DNA of 13,307 nucleotides from assembly GCA_025355915.1 (NCBI GenBank), contig JANXYT010000377.1, forward strand, positions 1 to 13,307, given 5' to 3'. Within the stretch, counting starts at the first letter, position 1, and each line of letters begins with the position of its first letter. Positions 6,048 through 12,547 of this stretch are shown here, one piece after another. The position numbers and the translations under genes were made by a program. Under the pieces are notes generated by a model that searched no databases, was not told the DNA's origin, and worked only from the letters and a program-made list of their open reading frames with translations. The stretch comes from Holophagaceae bacterium. GTDB lineage: Bacteria > Acidobacteriota > Holophagae > Holophagales > Holophagaceae.

Positions 6048-7843
6048 CGGCGCGGGCCTTGTTTCATCCTCGCAGCTGGCCAGGGTTGGCCGTACGAGGC
6101 TGTGAAGGCGGCTCGTTGCGCAGCACCGGCCCGCGGATCCGGAACCAGCCGATGGCTGCGCCCAGGGCTCTCCACAATCGGCACCACGACCTCGAATACC
6201 CGCCCCCGATCCGCTGCCAGCACGAGGACCTTCCCCCCGGGACCCGACTGGGCAAGGCCGCGCTGGACCTCCGCAGCGGTCGTGGTGCGCCAGCCATCCA
6301 CCGCCAGGATCTCCATGCCGAAGCTGAGACCAGCCGCCGCGGCCGGGCCCCCGGGAATCACGTTCTGCACCGTGGGGCCATTGGCAGCCAGCACGAGCCC
6401 TGTCCAGGCCCTTGCCCGGCGGAGGGCGGCGGGATCCTTCTGCTCCTCTTGAGACAACCCTTCCCAGGGGGCGAGTACTTCCACGGTCAGTCCGAAGGCC
6501 CTGTGAAGGGGCGCGGCATCCAGTTCAGCCCGGCCCGAAATGTAGGCGTCCCAGAAGGGCGCAGGTTCCTTCCCGGAAAGGTCCCGGAAGGCGCGGCGCA
6601 CGTCGGCATCGGCCAAGCCCGATTCGCCATGCCGGGTCCAAAGCAAGGCGAAGAGATCCGCCAGTCCCGCCTTGCCGCGGCTACCCTCGCGAATCACAGC
6701 GTCCATGAGCCAAGCCACCATCTCACCCTTGTCGTAGTAGCTGACGGAGCTGTTGGGGCTGAACTCATGCGGTTTGTAGAGGCGGATCCAAGTGTCCCAG
6801 CTGGATTCCTCGAGGCTCTGCTCGAGGCGTCCAGGGCGCTGCACTTGCTCACTCCAGCAGCGGGCCAGCTCTTTGGACGCATGGCTCCAAGGCACCACGC
6901 CTGCCCGCAGGACGATGACGTGCTCCATGTAGGACGTGAGCCCCTCGTGGAACCAGAGCAGCTTCGTGGGGTTTTCGCGGCTGTAGTCGAAGGGGCCCAG
7001 CACAGAGTCGTGGAGGCGCTTCACATTCCAGGCGTGGAAGAACTCATGGGCCACCAGCTGGTAGAGGGCGTGATAGCCCTCGGGCTTGTCGAAGGCGTGG
7101 CTATCGGCAATGAGGCTGGTGCAATCCCTGTGTTCGAGGCCGCCCCGGAGTTTCGGCGCGAAGGTGAACAGGAACACGTAACGCTTGAACGGAAACCCGC
7201 CGAAGATGGCGCCTGCGGCCTCCACAATCTTCTGGGTGGCCTCGGCGATGCGGCTCTCGTCGCCGTGATGCGCACCTGTGAAGGCCAGCTCGAACGCGGC
7301 GCCACCGCTCTTGAAGCGGCGGGTCCGGAAGGTGCCCAGCTCGAACGGGGAATCCACCAGCGTGTCGACATCCCTGGCGCGATAGGCACCCTGCTTTAGG
7401 GGCAAAGACGACGCCACCTTCCAATCCGCGGGGAACCCTTCGAAGCGGACCTCCACCGGCCGTTCCAGCTGCCCTTCGAGGTAGAGAAAGGTCGCTGCCG
7501 GGATGATCTGAGCGTGGGTGGCATCCACGTGATTGGTGCGCACGGTCAGATCATTGCCATAGACCCGGTAGCGAAGGGTGAGATCCCGTGTCGAGGCGGG
7601 CAGCTGCCAGCGCTGCTTGTCGAGTTTGTCCAGGGGCCGTTCCTTCCGGCCCTCCAGGAGCCTCACCCGATCCACGAATCGCGCGTAGTCCCGCACCAGG
7701 TAGGATCCTGGCGTCCAGGCTGGTATCGCTGCCACCGCACCGAGAGCCAAGGCCTCAGCTGGAAAAGTCAGCTCCACTTCGAATAGATGCTGGGTCAAGT
7801 CCACGGGACGCAAGGTGGCCCGGATCGGAGAAGGTTGTGCCAT
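6044..7843 (-). CDS. M61-family metallopeptidase (glycyl aminopeptidase-like) with C-terminal PDZ domain
   Basis: With the ATG at 7841-7843 the protein is 599 aa. The N-terminal beta region (PAWTPGSYLVRDYARFV, NDLTVRTNHVD) is typical of M61. The zinc site is HEFFHAWNVKR with H266, E267 and H270, and the third ligand E300 lies in WFHEGLTSY. About residues 480-570 form a PDZ domain (VIPGGPAAAAGLSFGMEILAVDGW). No signal peptide is apparent, so a cytosolic location is possible. A GAGG overlapping the TetR stop serves this ATG at about 6 nt; a GTG 48 nt upstream inside tetR would add 16 residues and is less likely. It lies between a TetR regulator and a glycosyltransferase in one tight unit. M61 enzymes release N-terminal Gly or Ala in studied cases; the natural substrate is unknown. 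Confidence 0.92.
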   Translation of the reverse strand: MAQPSPIRATLRPVDLTQHLFEVELTFPAEALALGAVAAIPAWTPGSYLVRDYARFVDRVRLLEGRKERPLDKLDKQRWQLPASTRDLTLRYRVYGNDLTVRTNHVDATHAQIIPAATFLYLEGQLERPVEVRFEGFPADWKVASSLPLKQGAYRARDVDTLVDSPFELGTFRTRRFKSGGAAFELAFTGAHHGDESRIAEATQKIVEAAGAIFGGFPFKRYVFLFTFAPKLRGGLEHRDCTSLIADSHAFDKPEGYHALYQLVAHEFFHAWNVKRLHDSVLGPFDYSRENPTKLLWFHEGLTSYMEHVIVLRAGVVPWSHASKELARCWSEQVQRPGRLEQSLEESSWDTWIRLYKPHEFSPNSSVSYYDKGEMVAWLMDAVIREGSRGKAGLADLFALLWTRHGESGLADADVRRAFRDLSGKEPAPFWDAYISGRAELDAAPLHRAFGLTVEVLAPWEGLSQEEQKDPAALRRARAWTGLVLAANGPTVQNVIPGGPAAAAGLSFGMEILAVDGWRTTTAAEVQRGLAQSGPGGKVLVLAADRGRVFEVVVPIVESPGRSHRLVPDPRAGAAQRAAFTASYGQPWPAARMKQGPRR

Positions 7844-7851
7844 GGCCGGCC

Positions 7852-8553
7852 TCAGCCCAGGACGCCGTGCAACCAGCGCCGAGTGACCCACTGGATCTCG
7901 TCGTCGGTGATCTGGTACTGCGGATCTCGCAGCTTATCCTCGATGAGCGAGCCCACCAGGGACGTGAAGAGCAGCACCTCCTTGCGGGCCTGTTCCAGGC
8001 TGGTGCCGAAGACGTGGTGCACGAAGAGACCGAGGGGACTCAGTCCCTTCTCCACCAGGGGCATCAGGTCCCGGAAACTGGAATCCGGTGATGGCACGGC
8101 GATGGAACGCAGGATGAAGCCGGTGAATTCCTGGCTTTCGAGCAGCAGGCCGAGGTAGGCCCGGGAGAGCTTCAGGCAGGCCTCATCTACGGCCCGCACA
8201 CCCTCGATGGGTTTGGCGAGAAAGGGCTCAACCATGGCCTGGATGCGCACGGCCATGCTGGCCAGCGACACGAGGCAAAGCTGCCGGAAGAGGCCTTCCT
8301 TGCTGCCGAAGTGATAGTAGAGCGTGGGCTTGGAGACACCGGCCTCCTCGGCCACTTCCTTCACCTGCACCCCGTCGTAGCCTTTGGCGGCGAAGTGCGA
8401 CAGGGCCGAAAGCAGGAGGCGGGCCTTGAGGTCCCCCTCGTCACTGAGGCGCTGCAGGGACGCATGGAAGCTGCCATGGGCACCCACGCCCAGGGCCTCG
8501 GGGCCGAAGACAGGCACCATCTCTTTGAGACCATGGTCAGGAACAGTGGACAT
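7852..8553 (-). CDS. TetR/AcrR-family transcriptional regulator
   Basis: The 233-aa protein has a TetR DNA-binding domain at about residues 44-90: LLLSALSHFAAKGYDGVQVKEV, then recognition segment AGVSKPTLYYHFGSKEGLF. The remainder is the alpha-helical ligand and dimerisation domain, with no recognisable ligand signature. About 40 residues precede the domain, longer than usual, but the ATG at 8551-8553 has GAGG 8 nt upstream, so the extension is probably real; an in-frame Met at codon 12 is an alternative. It is the first gene of a unit with the M61 peptidase and the glycosyltransferase and probably regulates that unit and itself. A 16-bp imperfect palindrome about 40 nt upstream is a candidate operator. 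Confidence 0.9.
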   Translation of the reverse strand: MSTVPDHGLKEMVPVFGPEALGVGAHGSFHASLQRLSDEGDLKARLLLSALSHFAAKGYDGVQVKEVAEEAGVSKPTLYYHFGSKEGLFRQLCLVSLASMAVRIQAMVEPFLAKPIEGVRAVDEACLKLSRAYLGLLLESQEFTGFILRSIAVPSPDSSFRDLMPLVEKGLSPLGLFVHHVFGTSLEQARKEVLLFTSLVGSLIEDKLRDPQYQITDDEIQWVTRRWLHGVLG

Positions 8554-8592
8554 AGGCTGCCTCGGAAGTCCCTTCAGGATGCCACGAACGGG

Positions 8593-8608
8593 CTTACCCC
8601 TGGTTAAG
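8593..8608. promoter_or_regulatory. Candidate TetR operator
   Basis: CTTACCCCTGGTTAAG is a 16-bp dyad with six of eight half-site positions symmetric (mismatches at 8597/8604 and the central pair). It lies in the 80-nt gap upstream of the TetR gene, where autoregulation would act. Assignment rests on position and symmetry only. Confidence 0.3.
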
Positions 8609-8611
8609 AGA

Positions 8612-8631
8612 CCTGTTCAGCCGATAACAGG
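8612..8631 (-). terminator. Weak hairpin after miaE, possible terminator
   Basis: CCTGTT (8612-8617) pairs with AACAGG (8626-8631) around an 8-nt loop, starting 2 nt after the miaE stop. On the minus strand the following bases are TCTCTTAACC, only partly T-rich, so termination would be inefficient. Confidence 0.35.
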
Positions 8632-8633
8632 GC

Positions 8634-9227
8634 TCAATGGACCGCAGACCTCCAGGGCAGTGTCAGGATGACTTCGGCTTCACGGTCCAGCCACCAGTCC
8701 AGGCGAGCGCGCGCCTGGGCGCCAAAGCGCTCCTCGGCCAAGCTCCGGTAGCCCAGCGCATGCCCGGCTTCGCACCGCTCCAGTTCCAGCAGGAAAGCCA
8801 ACCAGGGGGCGGACCCGGGTGCCGGGTTCAAAGTCCAGGCCCGCTCCAGCAGCCACAGCCGCTCGCAGCTGCGGGCCTCGATGAGCGCCGCGATGAGCAG
8901 GCGGTCCAGCAGCCCCTTGGTGGCCTGCTGATGAAGGGCCTTGGCATAGGCGTTTCCACCGTCCGGACGCAGGGTCCACCCGAAGCCCTGAAGAGCTTCC
9001 AGCCCCCGCCGGAAATGGTTCAGCTCCTCTTCCGCAATCCGCGCCAGCAGCACCGAGGCCCTGGGCATATCTGCCAAGGACTGGCTGAGGTTCAGGGCAC
9101 TGAGGGCCGCTTTCTTTTCGCAGTGGGCGTGATCGGACAGCAGTGCCGCGGGATCCTCCAGGGCAGCGGCCGCCCAGCCTTCGGGTGTGGGCGCGCGCAG
9201 CGGAAGCGGCGGCCTGAAGTCAGCCAT
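8634..9227 (-). CDS. miaE: tRNA-(ms2io6A37) hydroxylase MiaE-like diiron protein
   Basis: The 197-aa all-helical protein has a ferritin-like diiron ligand set: E37 in DHAHCEKKAA, E68 and H71 in EEELNHF, E117 in LIEARSCERL, and E153 and H156 in RCEAGHALGY. The spacing and the DHAHCEKKAA and IEARSCERL segments match MiaE. MiaE uses O2 to hydroxylate the prenyl group of the modified adenosine at tRNA position 37. Its ATG overlaps the end of the DUF2520 gene by 8 nt (ATGGCTGA), so the two are probably translationally coupled. The stop is TGA at 8634-8636, followed by a weak hairpin. The prenylating partners MiaA and MiaB are not in the window. Confidence 0.88.
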   Translation of the reverse strand: MADFRPPLPLRAPTPEGWAAAALEDPAALLSDHAHCEKKAALSALNLSQSLADMPRASVLLARIAEEELNHFRRGLEALQGFGWTLRPDGGNAYAKALHQQATKGLLDRLLIAALIEARSCERLWLLERAWTLNPAPGSAPWLAFLLELERCEAGHALGYRSLAEERFGAQARARLDWWLDREAEVILTLPWRSAVH

Positions 9228-9855
9228 GCATGCGCCCCAGTTTCAGGAAAATGTCACGCCAGGCATCTGGAAGCGCTGCCGCATCCCGGGCGATGGTGGC
9301 CTCGTCACCCCGGGCAAAGGGACCCGTGCGTCCCGTGGCGCCAAGCTCTCCTACATTGCGAAGGGTGGCCTCGGCCAGGGGCAGCAGGCCGCGGCCTGGG
9401 AGGGCTACCCCCTGGGCCCGCAACAGCGCCTCGGCGCCCAGCCACAGGGTGGCCGCATGGCCTGACGTCAGCACCGCCGCCGCGTGGTAGATCGGCTTCA
9501 ATTCTGCGGGCAGATCGAAGGCCGCGAACCCCAGATCACCGAAGGCCCGCCGGAGGTCATCCGGAACAGCACCGGTGATGGCCAGCGGTGTGCCGGTCCA
9601 ATCACGAGCCCGGCCATCGAAGCTGGTCAGCGGATGGGCGCAGGGCACGCCCTCCACCTGCAGGCTGCCCGCCAGATGCACGCAGCGTCCGGGAAAGCAC
9701 GCCGCGAGCCCCGGCACCGCCTGGTCGGGCACCGCCAGCAGCACCAGACCTTCGGGCCGGGCGGCGTGATCGACCAACGCCGCCCGAGGCCCCCAGGCCT
9801 CCGCCAGCGCTCGCCCCGCACGGCCCCGGCCCAGGATGGTGATTTCGACGGTCAT
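9220..9855 (-). CDS. Rossmann-like / DUF2520 protein (putative NAD(P)-dependent oxidoreductase)
   Basis: The 211-aa protein starts with a nucleotide-binding glycine motif, ILGRGRAGRALA (7-18), followed by VLLAVPDQAVPGLA as in reductases of the ProC/ketopantoate reductase fold. It then has HPLTSF (74-79) and a C-terminal helical DUF2520 domain with KPIYHAAAVLTSGHAATL and GPFARGDEATIARD. The fold suggests an NAD(P)-binding dehydrogenase; the reaction is not known for this family. It precedes and overlaps miaE by 8 nt. No Shine-Dalgarno is seen before the ATG at 9853-9855. A CACACT box lies exactly 6 nt upstream, which suggests a leaderless message. It is divergent from the gene at 9918. Confidence 0.85.
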   Translation of the reverse strand: MTVEITILGRGRAGRALAEAWGPRAALVDHAARPEGLVLLAVPDQAVPGLAACFPGRCVHLAGSLQVEGVPCAHPLTSFDGRARDWTGTPLAITGAVPDDLRRAFGDLGFAAFDLPAELKPIYHAAAVLTSGHAATLWLGAEALLRAQGVALPGRGLLPLAEATLRNVGELGATGRTGPFARGDEATIARDAAALPDAWRDIFLKLGRMHG

Positions 9856-9861
9856 GGGGAC

Positions 9862-9867
9862 AGTGTG
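9862..9867 (-). promoter_or_regulatory. Candidate leaderless -10 box of the DUF2520 gene
   Basis: CACACT on the minus strand ends 6 nt before the ATG. It is one base from TANNNT. The expected -35 position, 17 nt further up (9885-9890), falls inside the heptamer array. Confidence 0.35.
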
Positions 9868-9875
9868 GCGTAAAA

Positions 9876-9903
9876 CAGTCTTCAGTCTTCAGTCTTCAGT
9901 CTC
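9876..9903 (+). repeat. Heptamer tandem array (CAGTCTT)4
   Basis: Three exact CAGTCTT units (9876-9882, 9883-9889, 9890-9896) are followed by CAGTCTC (9897-9903). The array lies in the 62-nt gap between the divergent DUF2520 gene and the gene at 9918, covering the expected -35 position of both. Confidence 0.9.
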
Positions 9904-9905
9904 TC

Positions 9906-9911
9906 TACACT
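9906..9911 (+). promoter_or_regulatory. Candidate leaderless -10 box for the gene at 9918
   Basis: TACACT fits TANNNT and ends exactly 6 nt before the ATG, with no Shine-Dalgarno in the intervening TTCCTC. A start of transcription at the A of the ATG is predicted. The heptamer array ends 2 nt upstream of the box. Confidence 0.45.
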
Positions 9912-9917
9912 TTCCTC

Positions 9918-10616
9918 ATGTCCCACCCCCCGACTCCCTGGGCGCTCCCGCCCGATGTGCCCTGGCCGCGGTTCCTGCGGATGCTGCGGCAGGCGGATCC
10001 ACCGCGGGGCTGGCTCGAATCCGCGGCGGAGCTGCCGGACCTGAAGAAGCGGCCCCTGCTGCTGCGCTGGATCGCCCAGCACCCCAAGGCCCCGGCCCAC
10101 CTCCGCGCACGGCTGCTGGGCCGCCTGCCCTGGCGGGGCCTCGCGGCCGTGGCGGCGGATGCTGCGGCCCATCCCCAGGCTCGGCAACAGGCCACGGAGA
10201 AGCTGCAGCAGCTGTGGGTGGCTCTGACTACCGGTGAGCGCCGCAGCTTGGCCCTGCATGCGCCGCGGCCCCTGTGGGCGCTGGTCTGGCGGGCACCCGA
10301 TGGCGGTGTGCTGGCCGCCTTCCTCCTGCATCCGAAATTGGGGCTGGAAGCCCTGGTCGCCCTCATTCAACCGCCGCTCCGCCCCGCCCAGCTCGAGGCC
10401 CTGGCGGCTTCGCGCTGGCGCGAGGCCGGGCCCGTGGCGGAGCAGGTGCTGCGCGCCCTGGACCGCAGCCTCGCCCTGCCCGATTCGGGCCTGGTCCTGG
10501 GCCACGCCGCACCGTGGGTCAAGGCGCTGGACGAGGAAAGCCGACTCCTAGCCGCCAGCCGCATCGTGACGCCCACCCTCCGGCGGATGGTCCATCCGAG
10601 GCGCTTGACGGACTAG
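9918..10616 (+). CDS. Uncharacterised alpha-helical, HEAT-like protein
   Basis: The 232-aa product is not recognised. It is rich in Ala, Leu, Arg and Pro. It shows repeated helical hairpins of the kind LLLRWIAQHPKAPAHLRARL and VAADAAAHPQARQQATEKL, with His-Pro turns at about 30-40-residue intervals, which recalls HEAT or DUF2336-type repeats. There is no signal peptide, membrane segment or catalytic motif, so a cytosolic scaffold role is possible. The GC-rich third codon positions support coding. It has no Shine-Dalgarno and probably a leaderless start at 9918. The stop TAG (10614-10616) is interlocked with the elbB stop on the other strand in a CTAG. Confidence 0.75.
   Translation: MSHPPTPWALPPDVPWPRFLRMLRQADPPRGWLESAAELPDLKKRPLLLRWIAQHPKAPAHLRARLLGRLPWRGLAAVAADAAAHPQARQQATEKLQQLWVALTTGERRSLALHAPRPLWALVWRAPDGGVLAAFLLHPKLGLEALVALIQPPLRPAQLEALAASRWREAGPVAEQVLRALDRSLALPDSGLVLGHAAPWVKALDEESRLLAASRIVTPTLRRMVHPRRLTD
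10613..10616. other. Interlocked stop codons of two convergent genes
   Basis: The palindrome CTAG supplies TAG to the plus-strand gene (10614-10616) and TAG to elbB on the minus strand (10613-10615). No intergenic sequence or terminator separates the two. Confidence 0.95.
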
Positions 10617-11290
10617 ATCCGCTTCAAGACCTCAGCCACGCAGCGCTCGATGCCGACCCACACATCGCTCAGCCGTGCGTCGTCGAACATGTAGGCAGGC
10701 GTGGTGATGAGCTTGTGGGCTTCGTCGATGACGATCTCGCGGGCACTAGGGGTGCTCGTGTGGTGCTGGCCGAGCTTCTGCATGGCCGTGGCGCACCCGG
10801 TGTCATTGCCGAGGGTCAGCTCGGCAGAGCTGCGCCCCGACAGCACCAGCGCCACCAGGGCCGGGGCGATGCAGATGGCCCCCACGGGTTTCTTCGCGTC
10901 GAAAAATCCGCGCACGAAGGCCGCCACGTCAGGCCGGACGTCGGCTTCGGCGCCCTGGAAGGCGAACGAGCAGTGGTTCTTCGCCACGCCGTAGCCGCCG
11001 GGCATCACCAGCGCGTCGTAGTCCTCCACGCGGGCCTTGGCCAAGTCAAGGCACTGGCCCACCCGGGCGATGCGGGTGGCTTCTTCCAGGATGTTGCGGA
11101 CCGCGCCGGGCACGGGCTGACCCGTGGCGTGGTTGATGACATGGTGCTGGTCGGCGTTGGGGGCGATGCACTGAAAGGCCGCGCCGTGCTGGTCCAGAGC
11201 CAGCAGCGCGAGCACCGACTCCCGCACTTCCGCGCCATCGAGATGGCCGCAGCCAGCCAACAGCACCGCGACCTTCGGGGTCTTCGCCAT
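10613..11290 (-). CDS. elbB: ElbB-type DJ-1/PfpI superfamily protein (glyoxalase, isoprenoid-linked)
   Basis: The 225-aa protein aligns by eye along its length with ElbB: VAVLLAGCGHLDGAEVRESV at the start, CIAPNADQHHVINHATG, RNILEEATRIARVG, DALVMPGGYGVAKN and KPVGAICIAPALVAL. C140 in GAICIAP is the expected nucleophile elbow cysteine of the DJ-1/PfpI fold. ElbB has been tied to isoprenoid biosynthesis and shows glyoxalase activity in E. coli; the cytosolic role here is inferred from that. The ATG at 11288-11290 has a strong AGGAGG 5 nt upstream, so an in-frame Met 11 codons earlier is rejected. The stop TAG overlaps that of the convergent gene. It is divergent from the aminotransferase with 79 nt between starts. 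Confidence 0.92.
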   Translation of the reverse strand: MAKTPKVAVLLAGCGHLDGAEVRESVLALLALDQHGAAFQCIAPNADQHHVINHATGQPVPGAVRNILEEATRIARVGQCLDLAKARVEDYDALVMPGGYGVAKNHCSFAFQGAEADVRPDVAAFVRGFFDAKKPVGAICIAPALVALVLSGRSSAELTLGNDTGCATAMQKLGQHHTSTPSAREIVIDEAHKLITTPAYMFDDARLSDVWVGIERCVAEVLKRI

Positions 11291-11295
11291 GGGAG

Positions 11296-11320
11296 CCTCC
11301 TGATGGATGCGTCGATTATC
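11296..11320 (-). promoter_or_regulatory. elbB -10 box and ribosome binding site
   Basis: On the minus strand GATAAT (11315-11320) is a good -10 match and AGGAGG (11296-11301) precedes the elbB ATG by 5 nt. No convincing -35 is seen at 17 nt. A direct repeat ATCCATCG ATCCATCG lies just upstream (about 11318-11333). Confidence 0.45.
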
Positions 11321-11357
11321 CATCGATCCATCGAAAGGGAAGGACCGGCAGTTCGTC

Positions 11358-11363
11358 TACCCT
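11358..11363 (+). promoter_or_regulatory. Candidate leaderless -10 box of the aminotransferase
   Basis: TACCCT fits TANNNT and ends exactly 6 nt before the ATG at 11370. The spacer GGTCCC contains no Shine-Dalgarno at a usable distance. Confidence 0.4.
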
Positions 11364-11369
11364 GGTCCC

Positions 11370-12527
11370 ATGCGCCTCTCCTCCCGTCTGCCGCACAGTT
11401 TCGCGCCGAATGCCCTGTCGGCCCTGCTCACCGAGCTGCGCTCGGAGAGCCGGGAAGTCCTGGACCTCACGGTCTCGAACCCCACCCAGTGCGGATTCAC
11501 CTATCCGGAAGCGGAGATCCGAACCGCACTGTCCCTGCCTGCCATGCTGGACTACGACCCCGATTCCCAGGGGTCCAGGGCCGCCCGCGAGGCCATCGCC
11601 GCCCACCACGGCCATGGCCTGACTCCAGAGGAGCTGCTCCTCACCGCTTCCACCAGCGAGGGCTACGGCCTGCTGTTCAAGCTGCTGGGCGATCCGGGGG
11701 ACGAGGTGCTGGTGCCCAGCCCCAGCTACCCCCTGTTCGACTGGCTGGCGCGCCTGGAAGGCCTGCAGGCGCGGTCCGTGCCCTCCTACTTCCACGATCG
11801 CTGGCACTTGGACCTCGGCGGCCTCGAAGCCGCCCTCACCGCCCGCACCCGGGCCATCGTGGTGGTGAATCCCAACAACCCGACTGGACACTTCTTGTCG
11901 AGCGTCGAATGGTCAGGCCTGACGGACTTCTGCGCCCGCCACGGCCTGGCCCTGCTCGTGGATGAAGTCTTCAGCGGTTATGCCCTTGAGGCGGCTGACG
12001 ACTGCCTGCGGACGGTACTCGCCGATCCGGCGCCACCCTGCCCCGTGTTTCTGCTCTCGGGCCTGAGCAAGGTCGCCGCCCTGCCCCAGATCAAGCTGGG
12101 CTGGGTCGCCGTGCGCGGTCCCGGCGCGGCGGAGCACCTGGAAGCTCTTGCCTTCCTCGCGGACCAGTATCTCTCCGTCTCAGCCTCGGCCCAGGCGGCC
12201 GCCCCGGCACTGCTGGCCCTGGCACCGGCCCTCCGCACCCAAGTCCTGGCGCGTCTCCGGAGCAACCTCGCCCACCTAGATGAAGCCCTGGCAGCCAGCC
12301 CCCACCTATCACGGCTGCCGGTGGAAGGGGGCTGGTCGGTCCTGCTCCGGCGGCCCGCCGTGGATGCCGACGAGGCTTGCGCCCTGCGCCTGCTCCGGGA
12401 AGCATCCGTACTCGTACACCCCGGCTCCTTCTTCGACCTGACCGGCGATGGGCATCTGGTCCTCAGCCTGCTCACACCCGAAACCGTTTTCTGCAAGGGA
12501 CTGAGCCGCACCTTGCCCTTGATCTGA
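11370..12527 (+). CDS. PLP-dependent class I/II aminotransferase
   Basis: The 385-aa protein is a fold-type I aminotransferase. It has the phosphate-loop region TASTSEGYGLLF (92-103), PSPSYPLF with Y120, NPNNPTG (167-173), VDEVFSGY with D198 and Y204 contacting the cofactor, and LSGLSK with K234 as the Schiff-base lysine. The usual GxRxGW after the lysine reads QIKLGW (240-245). Near the C-terminus GHLVLSLLTP (361-370) has Val364 where most family members have the arginine that binds the substrate carboxylate. The substrate is therefore uncertain. The start at 11370 is chosen because it is preceded by a -10-like box and because an upstream in-frame ATG (11307) adds 21 residues unlike the family. 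It is 20 nt upstream of the DUF4178 gene. Confidence 0.9.
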   Translation: MRLSSRLPHSFAPNALSALLTELRSESREVLDLTVSNPTQCGFTYPEAEIRTALSLPAMLDYDPDSQGSRAAREAIAAHHGHGLTPEELLLTASTSEGYGLLFKLLGDPGDEVLVPSPSYPLFDWLARLEGLQARSVPSYFHDRWHLDLGGLEAALTARTRAIVVVNPNNPTGHFLSSVEWSGLTDFCARHGLALLVDEVFSGYALEAADDCLRTVLADPAPPCPVFLLSGLSKVAALPQIKLGWVAVRGPGAAEHLEALAFLADQYLSVSASAQAAAPALLALAPALRTQVLARLRSNLAHLDEALAASPHLSRLPVEGGWSVLLRRPAVDADEACALRLLREASVLVHPGSFFDLTGDGHLVLSLLTPETVFCKGLSRTLPLI

Positions 12528-12529
12528 CG

Positions 12530-12535
12530 CATAAT
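12530..12535 (+). promoter_or_regulatory. Candidate -10 box for the DUF4178 gene
   Basis: CATAAT (5 of 6 to TATAAT) lies in the 20-nt gap after the aminotransferase stop and 12 nt before the ATG at 12548, implying a leader of only about 6 nt. GGGA near the ATG is a weak ribosome site. Confidence 0.35.
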
Positions 12536-12547
12536 CACCGGGACCTC

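Noticed and set aside
6059..7399. 446-aa plus-strand open frame opposite the M61 peptidase
   Set aside because: It is antisense to a gene with a full zinc site and PDZ domain. Its translation has no recognisable domain and a Gly/Ala/Arg/Glu bias typical of a shadow frame.
10274..11965. 563-aa plus-strand open frame across the helical protein, elbB and the aminotransferase
   Set aside because: It overlaps three better supported genes in other frames or strands. Its translation is Arg/Pro/Gly-rich with no domain.
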